DNA of 64,000 bases from DATEOR01 sp036279015 (GTDB lineage: Bacteria; Actinomycetota; Thermoleophilia; Gaiellales; Gaiellaceae), in NCBI GenBank assembly GCA_036279015.1, contig DASUJY010000048.1, positions 18,743 through 82,742 on the forward strand. Reading direction: 5' to 3'. The position numbers were made by a program, and so were the translations under genes. A model generated the notes under the pieces. The model ran no database searches. It saw nothing but the letters and a program-made list of their open reading frames with translations, and was not told the DNA's origin. Positions 1 to 7,788 of the stretch are shown one piece after another (positions within the stretch are counted from its first letter, which is position 1; each line of letters opens with the position of its first letter).

Positions 1-879
1 CGCGAGCTCACGACGAACGGGGGCGGGCTCGTGACCGGCGCGCTCTGGGTCGACCGCGACGGGGTCGAGCACCGCGCCGAGGCGGACGTCGTCGTCCTCG
101 CCGCGAACGGCATCGGGACGCCGCGGCTCCTCCTCGCGTCCGGGCTGGCGAACTCGTCCGGCCTGGTCGGCAGGCGCCTCATGCTCCACCCGTACATGAG
201 CGTCCTCGGGCTCTACGACGAGGACCTCGAGAGCTGGCTCGGCCCGTGGGGTACGCCGCTCCTCTCGCTCCAGTTCGCGGATACCGACGAGTCGCGCGGC
301 TTCGCACGCGGCGCCCAGTGGGACGTCATGCCGATCGGCGGGCCGCTGATGGCGCTCGCCCGCTACTCCGCGCTCCCGTTCGAGGAGCGCTGGGGCCCTG
401 CAGTGCACGGGCTCCTCGAGAAGACGGTCGGCCGTGCTTTCGACTGGGGGATCGGAATCGAGGACCTCCCCTCGGAGGAGAACACCGTCACGCTCGACCC
501 CCAGCTGACGGACTCGGACGGGGTCCCCGCGCCGAAGGTCGCCTACCGGATCGACGACGACGCGCGGCGAAATCTCGGGTGGCAGCTCGAGCGGGCGAAG
601 GAGGCGCACGCGGCCTCGGGCGCCGTCGAGACCGTCGTAACCGACTGGTCGCAATGGGGCTGGCACCTGCTCGGCACCTGCCGCATGGGCGACGACCCGG
701 CCATTTCGGTCGTCGACCGCTTCGGCCGCTCGCACGACGTCCCGAATCTCTTCGTCGTCGACGGGAGTGTCTTCGTCACCTCCGGGCCGCAGCCGCCGAC
801 GGCGACGATCGCGGCGAACGCGGCACGGTGCACGGCGCACCTGATCGCAACCGCGGGCCTTCAGGCCGTCCCGGCATGA
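1..879 (+). CDS. GMC-family oxidoreductase, C-terminal part (5' truncated by window)
   Basis: The reading frame is already open at base 1, so the N-terminal FAD-binding half lies outside the window; 292 codons remain. The C-terminal portion carries the GMC_oxred_C landmarks: HLLGTCRMG with the conserved active-site His region, followed by DGSVFVTSGPQPPTATI, which closes over the flavin in this family. GMC enzymes are FAD-dependent alcohol, sugar or sterol oxidases/dehydrogenases; the substrate cannot be read from this half. The stop overlaps the start of tag by 4 bases (ATGA), so the two are probably co-transcribed, although no functional link is evident. Confidence 0.9.
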   Translation, partial: RELTTNGGGLVTGALWVDRDGVEHRAEADVVVLAANGIGTPRLLLASGLANSSGLVGRRLMLHPYMSVLGLYDEDLESWLGPWGTPLLSLQFADTDESRGFARGAQWDVMPIGGPLMALARYSALPFEERWGPAVHGLLEKTVGRAFDWGIGIEDLPSEENTVTLDPQLTDSDGVPAPKVAYRIDDDARRNLGWQLERAKEAHAASGAVETVVTDWSQWGWHLLGTCRMGDDPAISVVDRFGRSHDVPNLFVVDGSVFVTSGPQPPTATIAANAARCTAHLIATAGLQAVPA

Positions 880-1427
880 CGCGCTGTGCGTGGGTGCCGG
901 AGGGCGATCCGCTCTACGTCGCCTACCACGACGAGGAATGGGGCGTTCCCTCGCGCGACGAGCGCCACCTCTTCGAGATGCTCGTGCTCGAAGGCGCGCA
1001 GGCCGGTCTCTCGTGGTCGACGATCCTGCACAAGCGCGAGGGCTACCGTGCCGCGTTCGCGGGCTTCGACGTCGAGAAGGTCGCGCGGTTCGGCCCGGCG
1101 GACGTCGACCGCCTGCTCGGCGACGCGGGCATCGTCCGAAACCGGCTCAAGGTCGAGTCCGCGATCGCGAACGCACAAGCGGTGCTCGAGGCGGGCGGCC
1201 TCTCCGAGCTCGTCTGGAGCTTCGTCGACGGCGAGCCGAGGGTGAACGCGTGGCGAACGACCGCCGAGATCCCGGCCGAGACCGACGAGTCGAAGGCGAT
1301 GAGCAAGGAGCTCAAGCGCCGCGGATTCCGCTTCGTCGGCCCGACGGTCTGCTACGCGTTCATGCAGGCGTGCGGTCTCGTCGACGACCACACCATCGAC
1401 TGTTTCAGATGGAGCGGCGCGCGCTGA
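876..1427 (+). CDS. tag: DNA-3-methyladenine glycosylase I
   Basis: Encodes 183 residues, the usual Tag length. The N-terminus MTRCAWVPEGDPLYVAYHDE and the QAGLSW block are characteristic of the family. The Cys4/His18 pair and the C-terminal HTIDCF motif supply the Cys/His set that binds the structural zinc in Tag (E. coli Tag uses Cys4, His17, His175 and Cys179). The enzyme excises 3-methyladenine from alkylated DNA and starts base-excision repair. The ATG overlaps the GMC stop codon, so translation is probably coupled. It converges on grdA with a 19-base gap. The frame stays open far upstream, but only the ATG at 876 matches the family N-terminus. Confidence 0.95.
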   Translation: MTRCAWVPEGDPLYVAYHDEEWGVPSRDERHLFEMLVLEGAQAGLSWSTILHKREGYRAAFAGFDVEKVARFGPADVDRLLGDAGIVRNRLKVESAIANAQAVLEAGGLSELVWSFVDGEPRVNAWRTTAEIPAETDESKAMSKELKRRGFRFVGPTVCYAFMQACGLVDDHTIDCFRWSGAR

Positions 1428-1446
1428 ACGGCGACCGGTCGACGCT

Positions 1447-1911
1447 CTAGGCGCCGTCCCGTCCCGGGAAGCTCGCCGCGGCGCGCCTGACCTGGTCCAC
1501 GTCGAGGGTCATCTCGAGCAGGCCGACCTGCTCGTCGTAGACGCCCGCGTCGACCTGCTCCTTGACGTCCTCCTCAAGGATGTGAACGACGGGGAGCCCC
1601 AACTGGACTCCTGCCAGTGAACCCACGTACGCCGGGTCGCCGAGGGTGACCGTCTCGGCTGCCACCTCGAGCGCCTCGAGGTCGGCGGCGCCGAGCACCA
1701 CCACCACGTCCTCGGCCCCGTGCTCGTCGACCAGGTTCTTGATCCGATCCTGGTTCTCCGGGTCCATGGCCCCTGCCGCCGTTCAGACGAAGCACTCCGT
1801 CTCGACGAAGATCGGCTCGGCTCCCGCCGAGCGCATGCATTCCGCGATCGCCGGGCCCGGGACGCCGTCCCGCTCGCCGAGTGCGATCACCTTCTTGCCG
1901 TCGAGCTTCAT
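1447..1911 (-). CDS. grdA: Glycine reductase complex selenoprotein A, read through an in-frame UGA (Sec43)
   Basis: Reading through the UGA at 1783-1785 gives 154 residues, the family length, with both halves matching GrdA: DGKKVIALGERDGVPGPAI before it and TAAGAMDPENQ directly after it. The redox motif is C40-F-V-U43. GrdA is the small soluble carrier whose selenol receives the carboxymethyl group from protein B; GrdC then releases acetyl phosphate and leaves a Se-S bond for thioredoxin to reduce. The ATG overlaps the thioredoxin stop (ATGA), so this is the last gene of the operon. A standard gene caller would report two fragments. UGA is a normal stop in neighbouring genes, so general UGA reassignment is not the explanation. 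Confidence 0.95.
1783..1785 (-). other. Selenocysteine codon (UGA) of grdA
   Basis: This in-frame TGA falls exactly at the Sec position of GrdA, between ECFV and TAAGAMD. A selenocysteine insertion element should follow within about 40 bases. The downstream bases (1782 to about 1755 on the minus strand) can fold a weak GC stem, but I see no clear-cut hairpin there. Confidence 0.93.
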
Positions 1912-2234
1912 GCAGCCACACCTCCTCTCAGCTTCGCGAAGGCCTCCTCGACCTGCTCTTTGGACACGTCGCCGGAGAGGCGCTCGAGCTCCTCGCCGTC
2001 GCGCATGAGAATGTACGTGGGAAGGCCGAAGACGCGGAGCTCGCGGCAGACGTCGCGGTTCTGCGTCGAGTCGACCTTGACGACGCGGACGGCGCCGCCG
2101 GCCTCCTGCTCCAGCTCCTTGATCGTCGGCATCATCGCCAGGCACGGCTGGCAACGAGGGCCCCAGAAGTCGACGAAGACGCTGCCCTCGCTCGTAAGGT
2201 CCCTGTACGTCTCCGGGGTTGCGTCGACCGGCAT
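1908..2234 (-). CDS. Thioredoxin of the glycine reductase operon (CQPC active site)
   Basis: A 108-residue thioredoxin fold with VDFWGPRCQPCLAM at the active site (residues around 31-34) and the cis-proline segment FGLPTYI. The active site is CQPC instead of the canonical CGPC of the second thioredoxin at 24311, which suggests a tuned redox potential or a dedicated partner. In known grd operons a dedicated thioredoxin re-reduces GrdA after acetyl transfer, and the same role is inferred here. The start is the ATG at 2234, preceded by a good Shine-Dalgarno (AAAGGAG). It lies 2 bases after the grdC stop and overlaps grdA by 4 bases. Confidence 0.9.
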   Translation of the reverse strand: MPVDATPETYRDLTSEGSVFVDFWGPRCQPCLAMMPTIKELEQEAGGAVRVVKVDSTQNRDVCRELRVFGLPTYILMRDGEELERLSGDVSKEQVEEAFAKLRGGVAA

Positions 2235-2236
2235 GG

Positions 2237-3547
2237 TCACTCCTTTCCTGGTTCGAGCAGAATCGACATTCCGTCGGCCAGCTCGGTCATCCGGCCGAGG
2301 AAGAGCGAGCCCTTGGCGACGAGCATCGTCGAGCCGATCTCTCCGGCGCGCAGCGCTTCGAGCCCGTGCGGAAGCCACGGCACGGCGGAGGCGACGTGCC
2401 CCTGGGTCGGCGAGAAGCCGGGCAGCCCTCGCTCGCGCTCGAAGTCCTCGAGCTTCGCCAGCTCGAGCTCCCCGCGCTTGACGGCGAGCGCTCCGATCAG
2501 CTTGTAGTTGCGCTGCGGGACGTTGCCCGCGCCGGCCGGCTCGGTGATCTCAGGGTCGTGGAGCTCGGTCGAGTAGCGGTCGACGTCGAGGATCGAGCGG
2601 CCGAGGCGCTCGAGCGGCTCGACGACGAGGTCCTCGAGCACCGCCTGCTGCGCGGAGCCCGAGCCGACGCGGTGACGTCCGACCGCGTCCAGACGCAGTA
2701 CGGGCGCACCGTCCCCGGGCGGGCCGACGAGGATCGCCAGGCCCGCGAGCACGTCCTCGAGCACAGGGACGTCGTGGCGGAGCGCGCCCGCGAACTTCAT
2801 CCCGAGCTTGGCGAGCGAGCCGCCCGCGACGACGGCGACATGCTCGTAGACCCCTGAGGAGACGAGCGAGGCGGCGACGACGAGCGCGTGGATCGGCCCG
2901 GCGCAGAACGCCTTCACGTCCGAGCCCGACGCGTTCCTGCAGCCGGCCTGCTCGGCGATCGCCTTGCCGAGGTTGCCGCCGCCGCGCTGGTAGCGGTCGC
3001 CGACCGCCTCCTCACCGCACCCGATCGCGTAGGCGAGCTCCTCCGGCGGGAAGCCAGTGCGCGCGAGCAGGTGCTCGAGAGCGAGTGCGCCGGTGGCCTT
3101 GCAGGCGAGGTTCTCGAGGAGCACGCTTGCGGAGAGGCTCTCGTCGAGGTCGTGCGCCCGCTCCATGACGCCCGCGCGGCTGCCGTTCCGGTAGAGCGGG
3201 AGCGCGCCGTCGGCCGGCTCGCGGCCGTCGAGGTGGAGGAGCTGGAACTGGTCGGACTCGGCCATGCGGCAGTAGAGCTCCTCCTGGTCGACGAAGACGC
3301 CGAACGGGCCTTCGGCCTTCGCCTCGGTCGCGTGCTTCCACCGCGGCCGCTCGATCTCCCAGAGGGCGGCCGGCGCGAGATTGCCGATGAAGACCTGGTG
3401 CGGCGCGTAGCCGAGCGCGTCGTCGAAGCTCCGAAGCGCCGGCTTGATCTGGTCGGCTGCGTCCTCCCGCGTCGGCTTCGAGCCGTGGCGGACGAGGTCG
3501 GGCGCGTGGGCGAGAACGAGCGAGCAGCCGTGGATCGCGGCGGTCAC
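2237..3547 (-). CDS. grdC: Glycine/sarcosine/betaine reductase protein C, GrdC subunit
   Basis: Encodes 436 residues. The C-terminal block GFSPTQGHVASAVPWLPHG and KGSLFLGRMTELADGMS are GrdC hallmarks, and the middle resembles the thiolase/FabH fold. Protein C converts the Se-carboxymethyl-GrdA adduct plus phosphate to acetyl phosphate. I chose the GTG at 3547 because GGAGGA sits just upstream and the family N-terminus begins near VTAAIHGCSLVLAHAPDLV; an upstream in-frame start at 3595 would add 16 unlikely residues. From memory GrdC of clostridia is nearer 510 residues, so this one looks short. Protein C normally pairs with the PlsX-like GrdD, and no grdD is present in this cluster. Confidence 0.9.
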   Translation of the reverse strand: MTAAIHGCSLVLAHAPDLVRHGSKPTREDAADQIKPALRSFDDALGYAPHQVFIGNLAPAALWEIERPRWKHATEAKAEGPFGVFVDQEELYCRMAESDQFQLLHLDGREPADGALPLYRNGSRAGVMERAHDLDESLSASVLLENLACKATGALALEHLLARTGFPPEELAYAIGCGEEAVGDRYQRGGGNLGKAIAEQAGCRNASGSDVKAFCAGPIHALVVAASLVSSGVYEHVAVVAGGSLAKLGMKFAGALRHDVPVLEDVLAGLAILVGPPGDGAPVLRLDAVGRHRVGSGSAQQAVLEDLVVEPLERLGRSILDVDRYSTELHDPEITEPAGAGNVPQRNYKLIGALAVKRGELELAKLEDFERERGLPGFSPTQGHVASAVPWLPHGLEALRAGEIGSTMLVAKGSLFLGRMTELADGMSILLEPGKE

Positions 3548-3609
3548 GGTCTCCTCCGGCCCCCGGGCACGGACCCGGCACATTCCACGCACCACGAGCG
3601 CGGTTTGCG

Positions 3610-3650
3610 GCGATACGCTCGACGTGGGTGGAGGCGCGGGGTGGCCCCGG
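3610..3650. repeat. Dispersed 45-bp GC-rich element, copy 1 (grdB-grdC gap)
   Basis: On the plus strand it reads CGATACGCTCGACGTGGGTG and continues into GGGGTGGCCCCGG (ending at 3650). Two near-identical copies occur at 42434-42480 and 52934-52980. It fills most of the 112-bp gap between the grdB stop and the grdC start. The plus strand contains a TACGCT hexamer like the -10 elements of this genome, followed by a G-rich run. The minus strand gives a short CGGGG-CCA-CCCCG hairpin right after the grdB stop. Its function is unknown: terminator or mRNA-processing site, antisense promoter, or a small mobile/REP-like repeat. Confidence 0.75.
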
Positions 3651-3659
3651 AGAGAGTTG

Positions 3660-4931
3660 TCATGCTTCGAGCTCCCAGACCGTGTTCGCCTCGACCTCGG
3701 CCTCGAGCATGTCCAGGGCGCGCTCCACGATGCGGCGGCGCTCCTCCACGTCGAGGCCGAACGGATGCGTGATCGCGGGGCCGCGCACGATCCGGTTCGC
3801 GCCGATCATCGTCGCGACCGTCGGGAGTGACGTCACGTACACGGCGGGAATCCCGGCCCGCTCGATCTCCTTCGCCAGCACTGCCCCGCAGCGCGTCCCT
3901 GTCCCTCAGGTGCCCGACAGGAGCACGGCCTGCACGCCCGCGTCCCGGAGCTCGCCCGCGATCTCCTGCCCGAACCCGGTCGCGACGACGACCGGCGTTC
4001 CGTTTCCGGTGGTCGTGTAGAGAGACTCGTGGAGGCGGCCGATGCGACCCGCCCGCTGGAGGTCGCGCACCGTGTCGAGGGGGACGAGCCGGTTCGGATC
4101 CTCGTTGGCGAGCGTGACGTCGAAGCCGCCGTGCACCGACTCGAACCGCCCCGACGCCAAGGTCTCCGCACCGTCGAGGTCGTAGCGGAACCAGCCCTGC
4201 GCACGCACGGACCCCAGCCGGTCGGGGTTTCCCTGCGGCACACACCCCGCCTCCGTGACGAGCGCGACGAGCGCCGCGGAAAGATCGGCGACCGCCGGCG
4301 GCGGCTCCACGCGGTCGAGATCGCCGCCCACCTCGGTGCGCGTCTCACCGCCGAGCTTCGCGAGCAGGAGCTCGACCGCCCGCTCGGCGCCGGTCTTCTC
4401 CGCGACGTAGTTCCGCCGGAAGCCACGCGTGAGGTAGCCCTCCTCCTCGGCCGCGCCGAGCTCTCGTCCTGACGCGAGCGCGGACGCTAGCCCTCCGAGC
4501 TGAGGCAACGCGTCGCGCATGCCGGCGACGTTCACGGCCGTCGGGACGACGTAGGCCGACCCGGCCGCGCCGACGCCGGGATTCTCCTCGTGCATCGCCG
4601 CGACGGCAGGGATGCCGCGCTCGGCGGCGGCCGCCGCCAGGCGCGCGCAGGCGTAGCCATACCGGCCGGACCCGAAGGCGGGACCGGCGACGAGCACGTC
4701 CGGCCCGATCTCGGCGAGATGCCCGAGCAGCGACTCCAGCGCCTCGTCCTCGTGCTCGGCGAAGTAGTCGTCGCCGCAGGCGAGCGTCGCAACGATCTCG
4801 ACATCCTCGAGCGCAGCCTGGAGGCCGCGCCCCGGACCGACCGGCCCGTCGAAGCGCGTGGGCGGAGTCTCGGCCTCCTCCTCCCCGCCGAGGCCCGCGA
4901 AGAACTGGTTCAGGTAGTGGACGGCCTTCAT
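3660..4931 (-). CDS. grdB: Glycine/sarcosine/betaine reductase protein B, selenoprotein GrdB, with in-frame UGA (Sec342)
   Basis: Reading through the UGA at 3906-3908 gives 423 residues, close to the usual GrdB length. The first 341 residues (from MKAVHYLNQFFAGLGGEEE) and the tail LAKEIERAGIPAVYVTSLP both match GrdB, and the UGA falls in the catalytic motif SGT-U-GTGTRCGAV. GrdB is the substrate-binding selenoprotein subunit that, with GrdE, activates glycine or an N-methylated derivative and passes the carboxymethyl group to GrdA. Substrate specificity (glycine, sarcosine or betaine) cannot be assigned. From memory the family motif is UGTCTRCG, so the central Cys seems to be Gly here. The ATG overlaps the grdE stop (ATGA). 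Confidence 0.93.
3906..3908 (-). other. Selenocysteine codon (UGA) of grdB with SECIS-like hairpin downstream
   Basis: This in-frame TGA lies at the Sec position of the GrdB active-site motif. Starting 11 bases downstream, the minus-strand RNA folds GCGCUGC-GGG-GCAGUGC: a 7-bp stem including one G-U, with the loop centred about 20 bases after the UGA. That spacing and the G-containing loop fit bacterial SECIS elements recognised by SelB. The fold was drawn by eye. Confidence 0.9.
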
Positions 4932-6109
4932 TCCGTTCTCGCACTCAGGGCGAGCTGGCCCATCTGGTTCGCGGCGCCGAGGTAGTCGCGAACCGGGACC
5001 GGCTCCGCCCCGGCGGCGGGCCTGCCGTCGAGGAAGAGATCGCCGCCGAGCACCCGCTCCGGCGCCCACGCCTCGACGAGCTCCTCGACGTTCCCGGTCG
5101 AGACGATCGAGTCCGCTTCCTGCACCCAGTCGGTCAGGATCGGCCTCGTCGACTCCGGATCGGTCTCCTCGGCGAGGACGACCGTCGTGCGGATGCCGGC
5201 GCGCTCACACGCCCGGCAGGTGAGCATCACGTCCGTGTGGGAGTTGCCGCCAGCGTCGGTCGTGATCACGATGCCGTCCGCCTCGAGCTCGCCCCCGGCC
5301 ACCGCGGCCTCCTCCGCCGCGCGCGCCTTGTCGTCGGCGCTCTGCTCGTACCCCCGCATGAGCACGACGCCGGCGAAGCGGAGCGTCTTGCCGTGCTCGC
5401 GGTACAGCGTCCGGACGAGCTCGTTGCGCTGGAAGAAGTAGGTCGGGTTCCGCATCGCGGCCCAGTGATACTCGCCGCAGGTCACCGCGCCGTCGAGCAC
5501 CTCGGCCGGATCGACCGCCCTCGGCAGTCCGGCCTCGCCGGCCGGCGCCCCGTAGACGTACTGGATGTAGAGCGGCCCGAGGTCGGAGAGCTGGATCAGC
5601 GCCGCGAGGGCCGGCAGGTTCTCGTCGGCGGGGCCGAGCTCGAAGCGCTCGACCTCCACGGGCTCGGCGTCGAGGGTCGGGCGCGCGAGCTCCTCGGCGA
5701 GCGCGAGCGTCGTGCGCCGCGCCTCCGCGTCGATCGCGACATGGCCCGCCGAGGCATCCGGGCGAAAAGTCAGGACGACTGCGGTCATCCCTGCGAAAGG
5801 CGTCAGAGAAGCACCCGGACCGGCCAGGTCGACGACCGACTCCTGCTCGTGAAGGGGCCGCTCCTCTCCGGGGAAGTCGAGACACGAGAGCACGACCACC
5901 CCGTCGAGGCGGTTCGTGCGCCCCTCGCCCGCGCGACCCTCGGTCGGGAACGCGAGACGCCCGTCGGGCCTGATGCGCGGTTCGACCGCGTCCAGGACAT
6001 GCGTGACGCGGACCGCCGCTCCCGGCGGAACGACCTCGATCTCGACGCCGTCGAGCTCCGGCGCCTCGCCGAGCAGATCGGCCGGGAACGTTGCGAGCTC
6101 CCACGTCAT
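4928..6109 (-). CDS. grdE: Glycine/sarcosine/betaine reductase protein B, proprotein subunit (GrdE/GrdG/GrdI type)
   Basis: Encodes 393 residues, a little shorter than the roughly 430 expected for GrdE. Recognisable blocks are LYIQYVYGAPAGEAGLPRA, the GNSHTDVMLTCRACERAGI segment near residue 300, and the C-terminal NQMGQLALSARTE. GrdE-type subunits are made as a proprotein that is cleaved at an internal Cys to form a carbonyl (pyruvoyl-type) cofactor that binds the substrate amine. Cys211, in DGAVTCGEYHW, is the best-placed candidate for the cleavage site; this is inference. It is the first grd gene, starts at an ATG and is coupled to grdB by an ATGA overlap. GrdG and GrdI (sarcosine, betaine) are close homologues, so the substrate is uncertain. 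Confidence 0.9.
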   Translation of the reverse strand: MTWELATFPADLLGEAPELDGVEIEVVPPGAAVRVTHVLDAVEPRIRPDGRLAFPTEGRAGEGRTNRLDGVVVLSCLDFPGEERPLHEQESVVDLAGPGASLTPFAGMTAVVLTFRPDASAGHVAIDAEARRTTLALAEELARPTLDAEPVEVERFELGPADENLPALAALIQLSDLGPLYIQYVYGAPAGEAGLPRAVDPAEVLDGAVTCGEYHWAAMRNPTYFFQRNELVRTLYREHGKTLRFAGVVLMRGYEQSADDKARAAEEAAVAGGELEADGIVITTDAGGNSHTDVMLTCRACERAGIRTTVVLAEETDPESTRPILTDWVQEADSIVSTGNVEELVEAWAPERVLGGDLFLDGRPAAGAEPVPVRDYLGAANQMGQLALSARTE

Positions 6110-6122
6110 GCGCCAAGCCTAA

Positions 6123-6154
6123 CGGGGCGGCGACACCCGAATGCCGCCGCCCCG
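6123..6154 (-). terminator. 10-bp GC hairpin between permease and grdE
   Basis: CGGGGCGGCG (6123-6132) pairs with CGCCGCCCCG (6145-6154) around a 12-base loop. On the minus strand it is followed by TTAGGCTT and then the grdE start, with no clean U-tract. It may partly terminate transcription from the permease or separate the expression levels of permease and grd genes. Confidence 0.6.
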
Positions 6155-6163
6155 CGCGAGGCG

Positions 6164-7780
6164 TTACTCGACCGGGATCTCCGAGTGCACCATCCGCATG
6201 TCGATCCCCTGGCTGCGCCGGTAGACGCGAGAGCCGAGGTAGATGACGAGCGCGAGCAGGTAGAAGCTGCCCATGTAGATGAGGGAGTCGCGCCCGTTGA
6301 CCGCGTACAGGTCGTTCGTGAACCACTCGTAGAGCGCGAAGCCGAGGATGACGAGGAACCCGCAGGCCGCGAACGTGATGAGCGGCACGCCGGCGACGCG
6401 GTAGCGGGCGATCGGCGAGGCGTTGTAGATGTCCGGCCGCCGCCACGGGAAGATCGCCGCTGCGATCGCCGAGCCGGCGAAGGTGATCGCGATCACCTGA
6501 GTGGCCGCGAGCGTCCAGCTGTAGAAGTCGGAGTTGTACGCGTAGAAGTAGCTGATCGGGATCGACGGAAGGAGCATCAGCAGGATCGCGACGAAGGGCA
6601 CGCCGCCCCGGGAGACCTTGGCGGCCGTCTCCGGGAGGACGCGGTCGAACGCCGCCGCGAAGACGACGCGCGTCGAGGAGAGGAAGACCGTCCCAACCCA
6701 GCCGAAGAACCAGAGCGACAGGAGCCCGACGAGCAGGAACTGCCAGAAGGCGCCGTCCATCAGGAAGGCGGACAGGAGGCCCGGGTACGGGAAGATGCCG
6801 AGCGGCCCCTCGCCCGTCCAGTAGCCGTTGTTCGAGGCGTTGTAGAAGTCCCAGCCGAAGGTCTTCGCGAAGAGAAGGAGCATCACGACCGCCGCGATCG
6901 ACGTGGCGATCAGCGCGCCGCCCATCGCGTAGATGTTCTTGCGGAAGTCGGAGGCGCCACGCACCTCGCCGTAGAGCGTCGCGCCCCAGTTGGACCAGAG
7001 GTTGAAGAAGAGGAGGAACGGGATCAGGAGGAACGTCCCCTTGAAGGCGGCGAAGTCGCCGACGCTGGAAGGCGTGCCCACCCCCTGCTCGAGCGTGCCC
7101 TGGTAGACGTTGCCCGTCGTCCCGAGCACCTCGGAGGACTGCGTGTTCAGCGCCGAGATGAAGTCGGCCTTCGAGTTGACGAGCAAGAGGATGAACATGA
7201 AGGCGAGCCCGACGAGCCCGCCGTAGAAGCAAAACTTCTGGATGCGCGCGTAGGCCCTGATCCCGAGCGAGATCACCCCGGACGCGAGAAGCGCGGTAAT
7301 GATCGAGGCCCAGAAGAGGTGCTTCGGCTCCGACCAGAACGAGACCCAGCCGTCGGCGCCGACGATCGCCCCGAGCGGCACAAAGACCTCGACGTTCAGG
7401 ATGTTCGCGTAGATCGGGACCCAGTGCCAGAGGATGAACCACCAGCCGCACGCGGCGAGCACGAAGCCGATCCCGCCCCCGATCGTGCGGCTGATCCAGA
7501 CGTAGTCCCCGCCCGCTCTCGGCATCGCGGAGATGAGCGAGGCGTACGTGATCGCCTGGAAGACGAGGTAGGCCCCGGACAGGATGATCGCCCACATGAG
7601 GCTCCCGTTCGGGACGAAGACCGCGTACGAGAAGATGAACAGGCCGAGCGTGATCAGGTTGATCGAGAACGTCGAGTAGATGAAGGCGTCTCGCACGGAC
7701 CAGCCACGAACGAGCCCGGTCGCCCTGCGGGCGAAGAGCGTTCGCTCCTGATACGGGACGTCGCCTACTGTGGTCGCCAT
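6164..7780 (-). CDS. APC-superfamily amino acid permease
   Basis: A 538-residue polytopic protein with about 12 hydrophobic segments. The N-terminal helices carry the APC-type sequence SAMPRAGGDYVWISRTIGGG, in which the P-R-A/G-G-D-Y region forms part of the substrate site. It is an inner-membrane secondary transporter for an amino acid or amine. It lies 54 bases upstream of grdE on the same strand, so uptake of the glycine reductase substrate is a reasonable but unproven role. It follows the metallophosphoesterase by only 8 bases, implying one operon. Start ATG at 7780. Confidence 0.9.
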   Translation of the reverse strand: MATTVGDVPYQERTLFARRATGLVRGWSVRDAFIYSTFSINLITLGLFIFSYAVFVPNGSLMWAIILSGAYLVFQAITYASLISAMPRAGGDYVWISRTIGGGIGFVLAACGWWFILWHWVPIYANILNVEVFVPLGAIVGADGWVSFWSEPKHLFWASIITALLASGVISLGIRAYARIQKFCFYGGLVGLAFMFILLLVNSKADFISALNTQSSEVLGTTGNVYQGTLEQGVGTPSSVGDFAAFKGTFLLIPFLLFFNLWSNWGATLYGEVRGASDFRKNIYAMGGALIATSIAAVVMLLLFAKTFGWDFYNASNNGYWTGEGPLGIFPYPGLLSAFLMDGAFWQFLLVGLLSLWFFGWVGTVFLSSTRVVFAAAFDRVLPETAAKVSRGGVPFVAILLMLLPSIPISYFYAYNSDFYSWTLAATQVIAITFAGSAIAAAIFPWRRPDIYNASPIARYRVAGVPLITFAACGFLVILGFALYEWFTNDLYAVNGRDSLIYMGSFYLLALVIYLGSRVYRRSQGIDMRMVHSEIPVE

Positions 7781-7788
7781 TCCTCCTC

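Noticed and set aside
3610..3660. Reading the dispersed element as a conserved small peptide (GG-x-GWPR).
   Set aside because: The tryptophan-proline frame is present in all copies, but relative to TACGCTCGA it is shifted in copy 1 and the start codon is not conserved, so conservation is at the nucleic-acid level.
3660..4931. Splitting grdB into two genes or a pseudogene because of the stop at 3906-3908.
   Set aside because: Both halves match GrdB without loss, the UGA is exactly at the known Sec site, and a SECIS-like hairpin follows. A random nonsense mutation is unlikely, since the same is seen in grdA and the peroxiredoxin.
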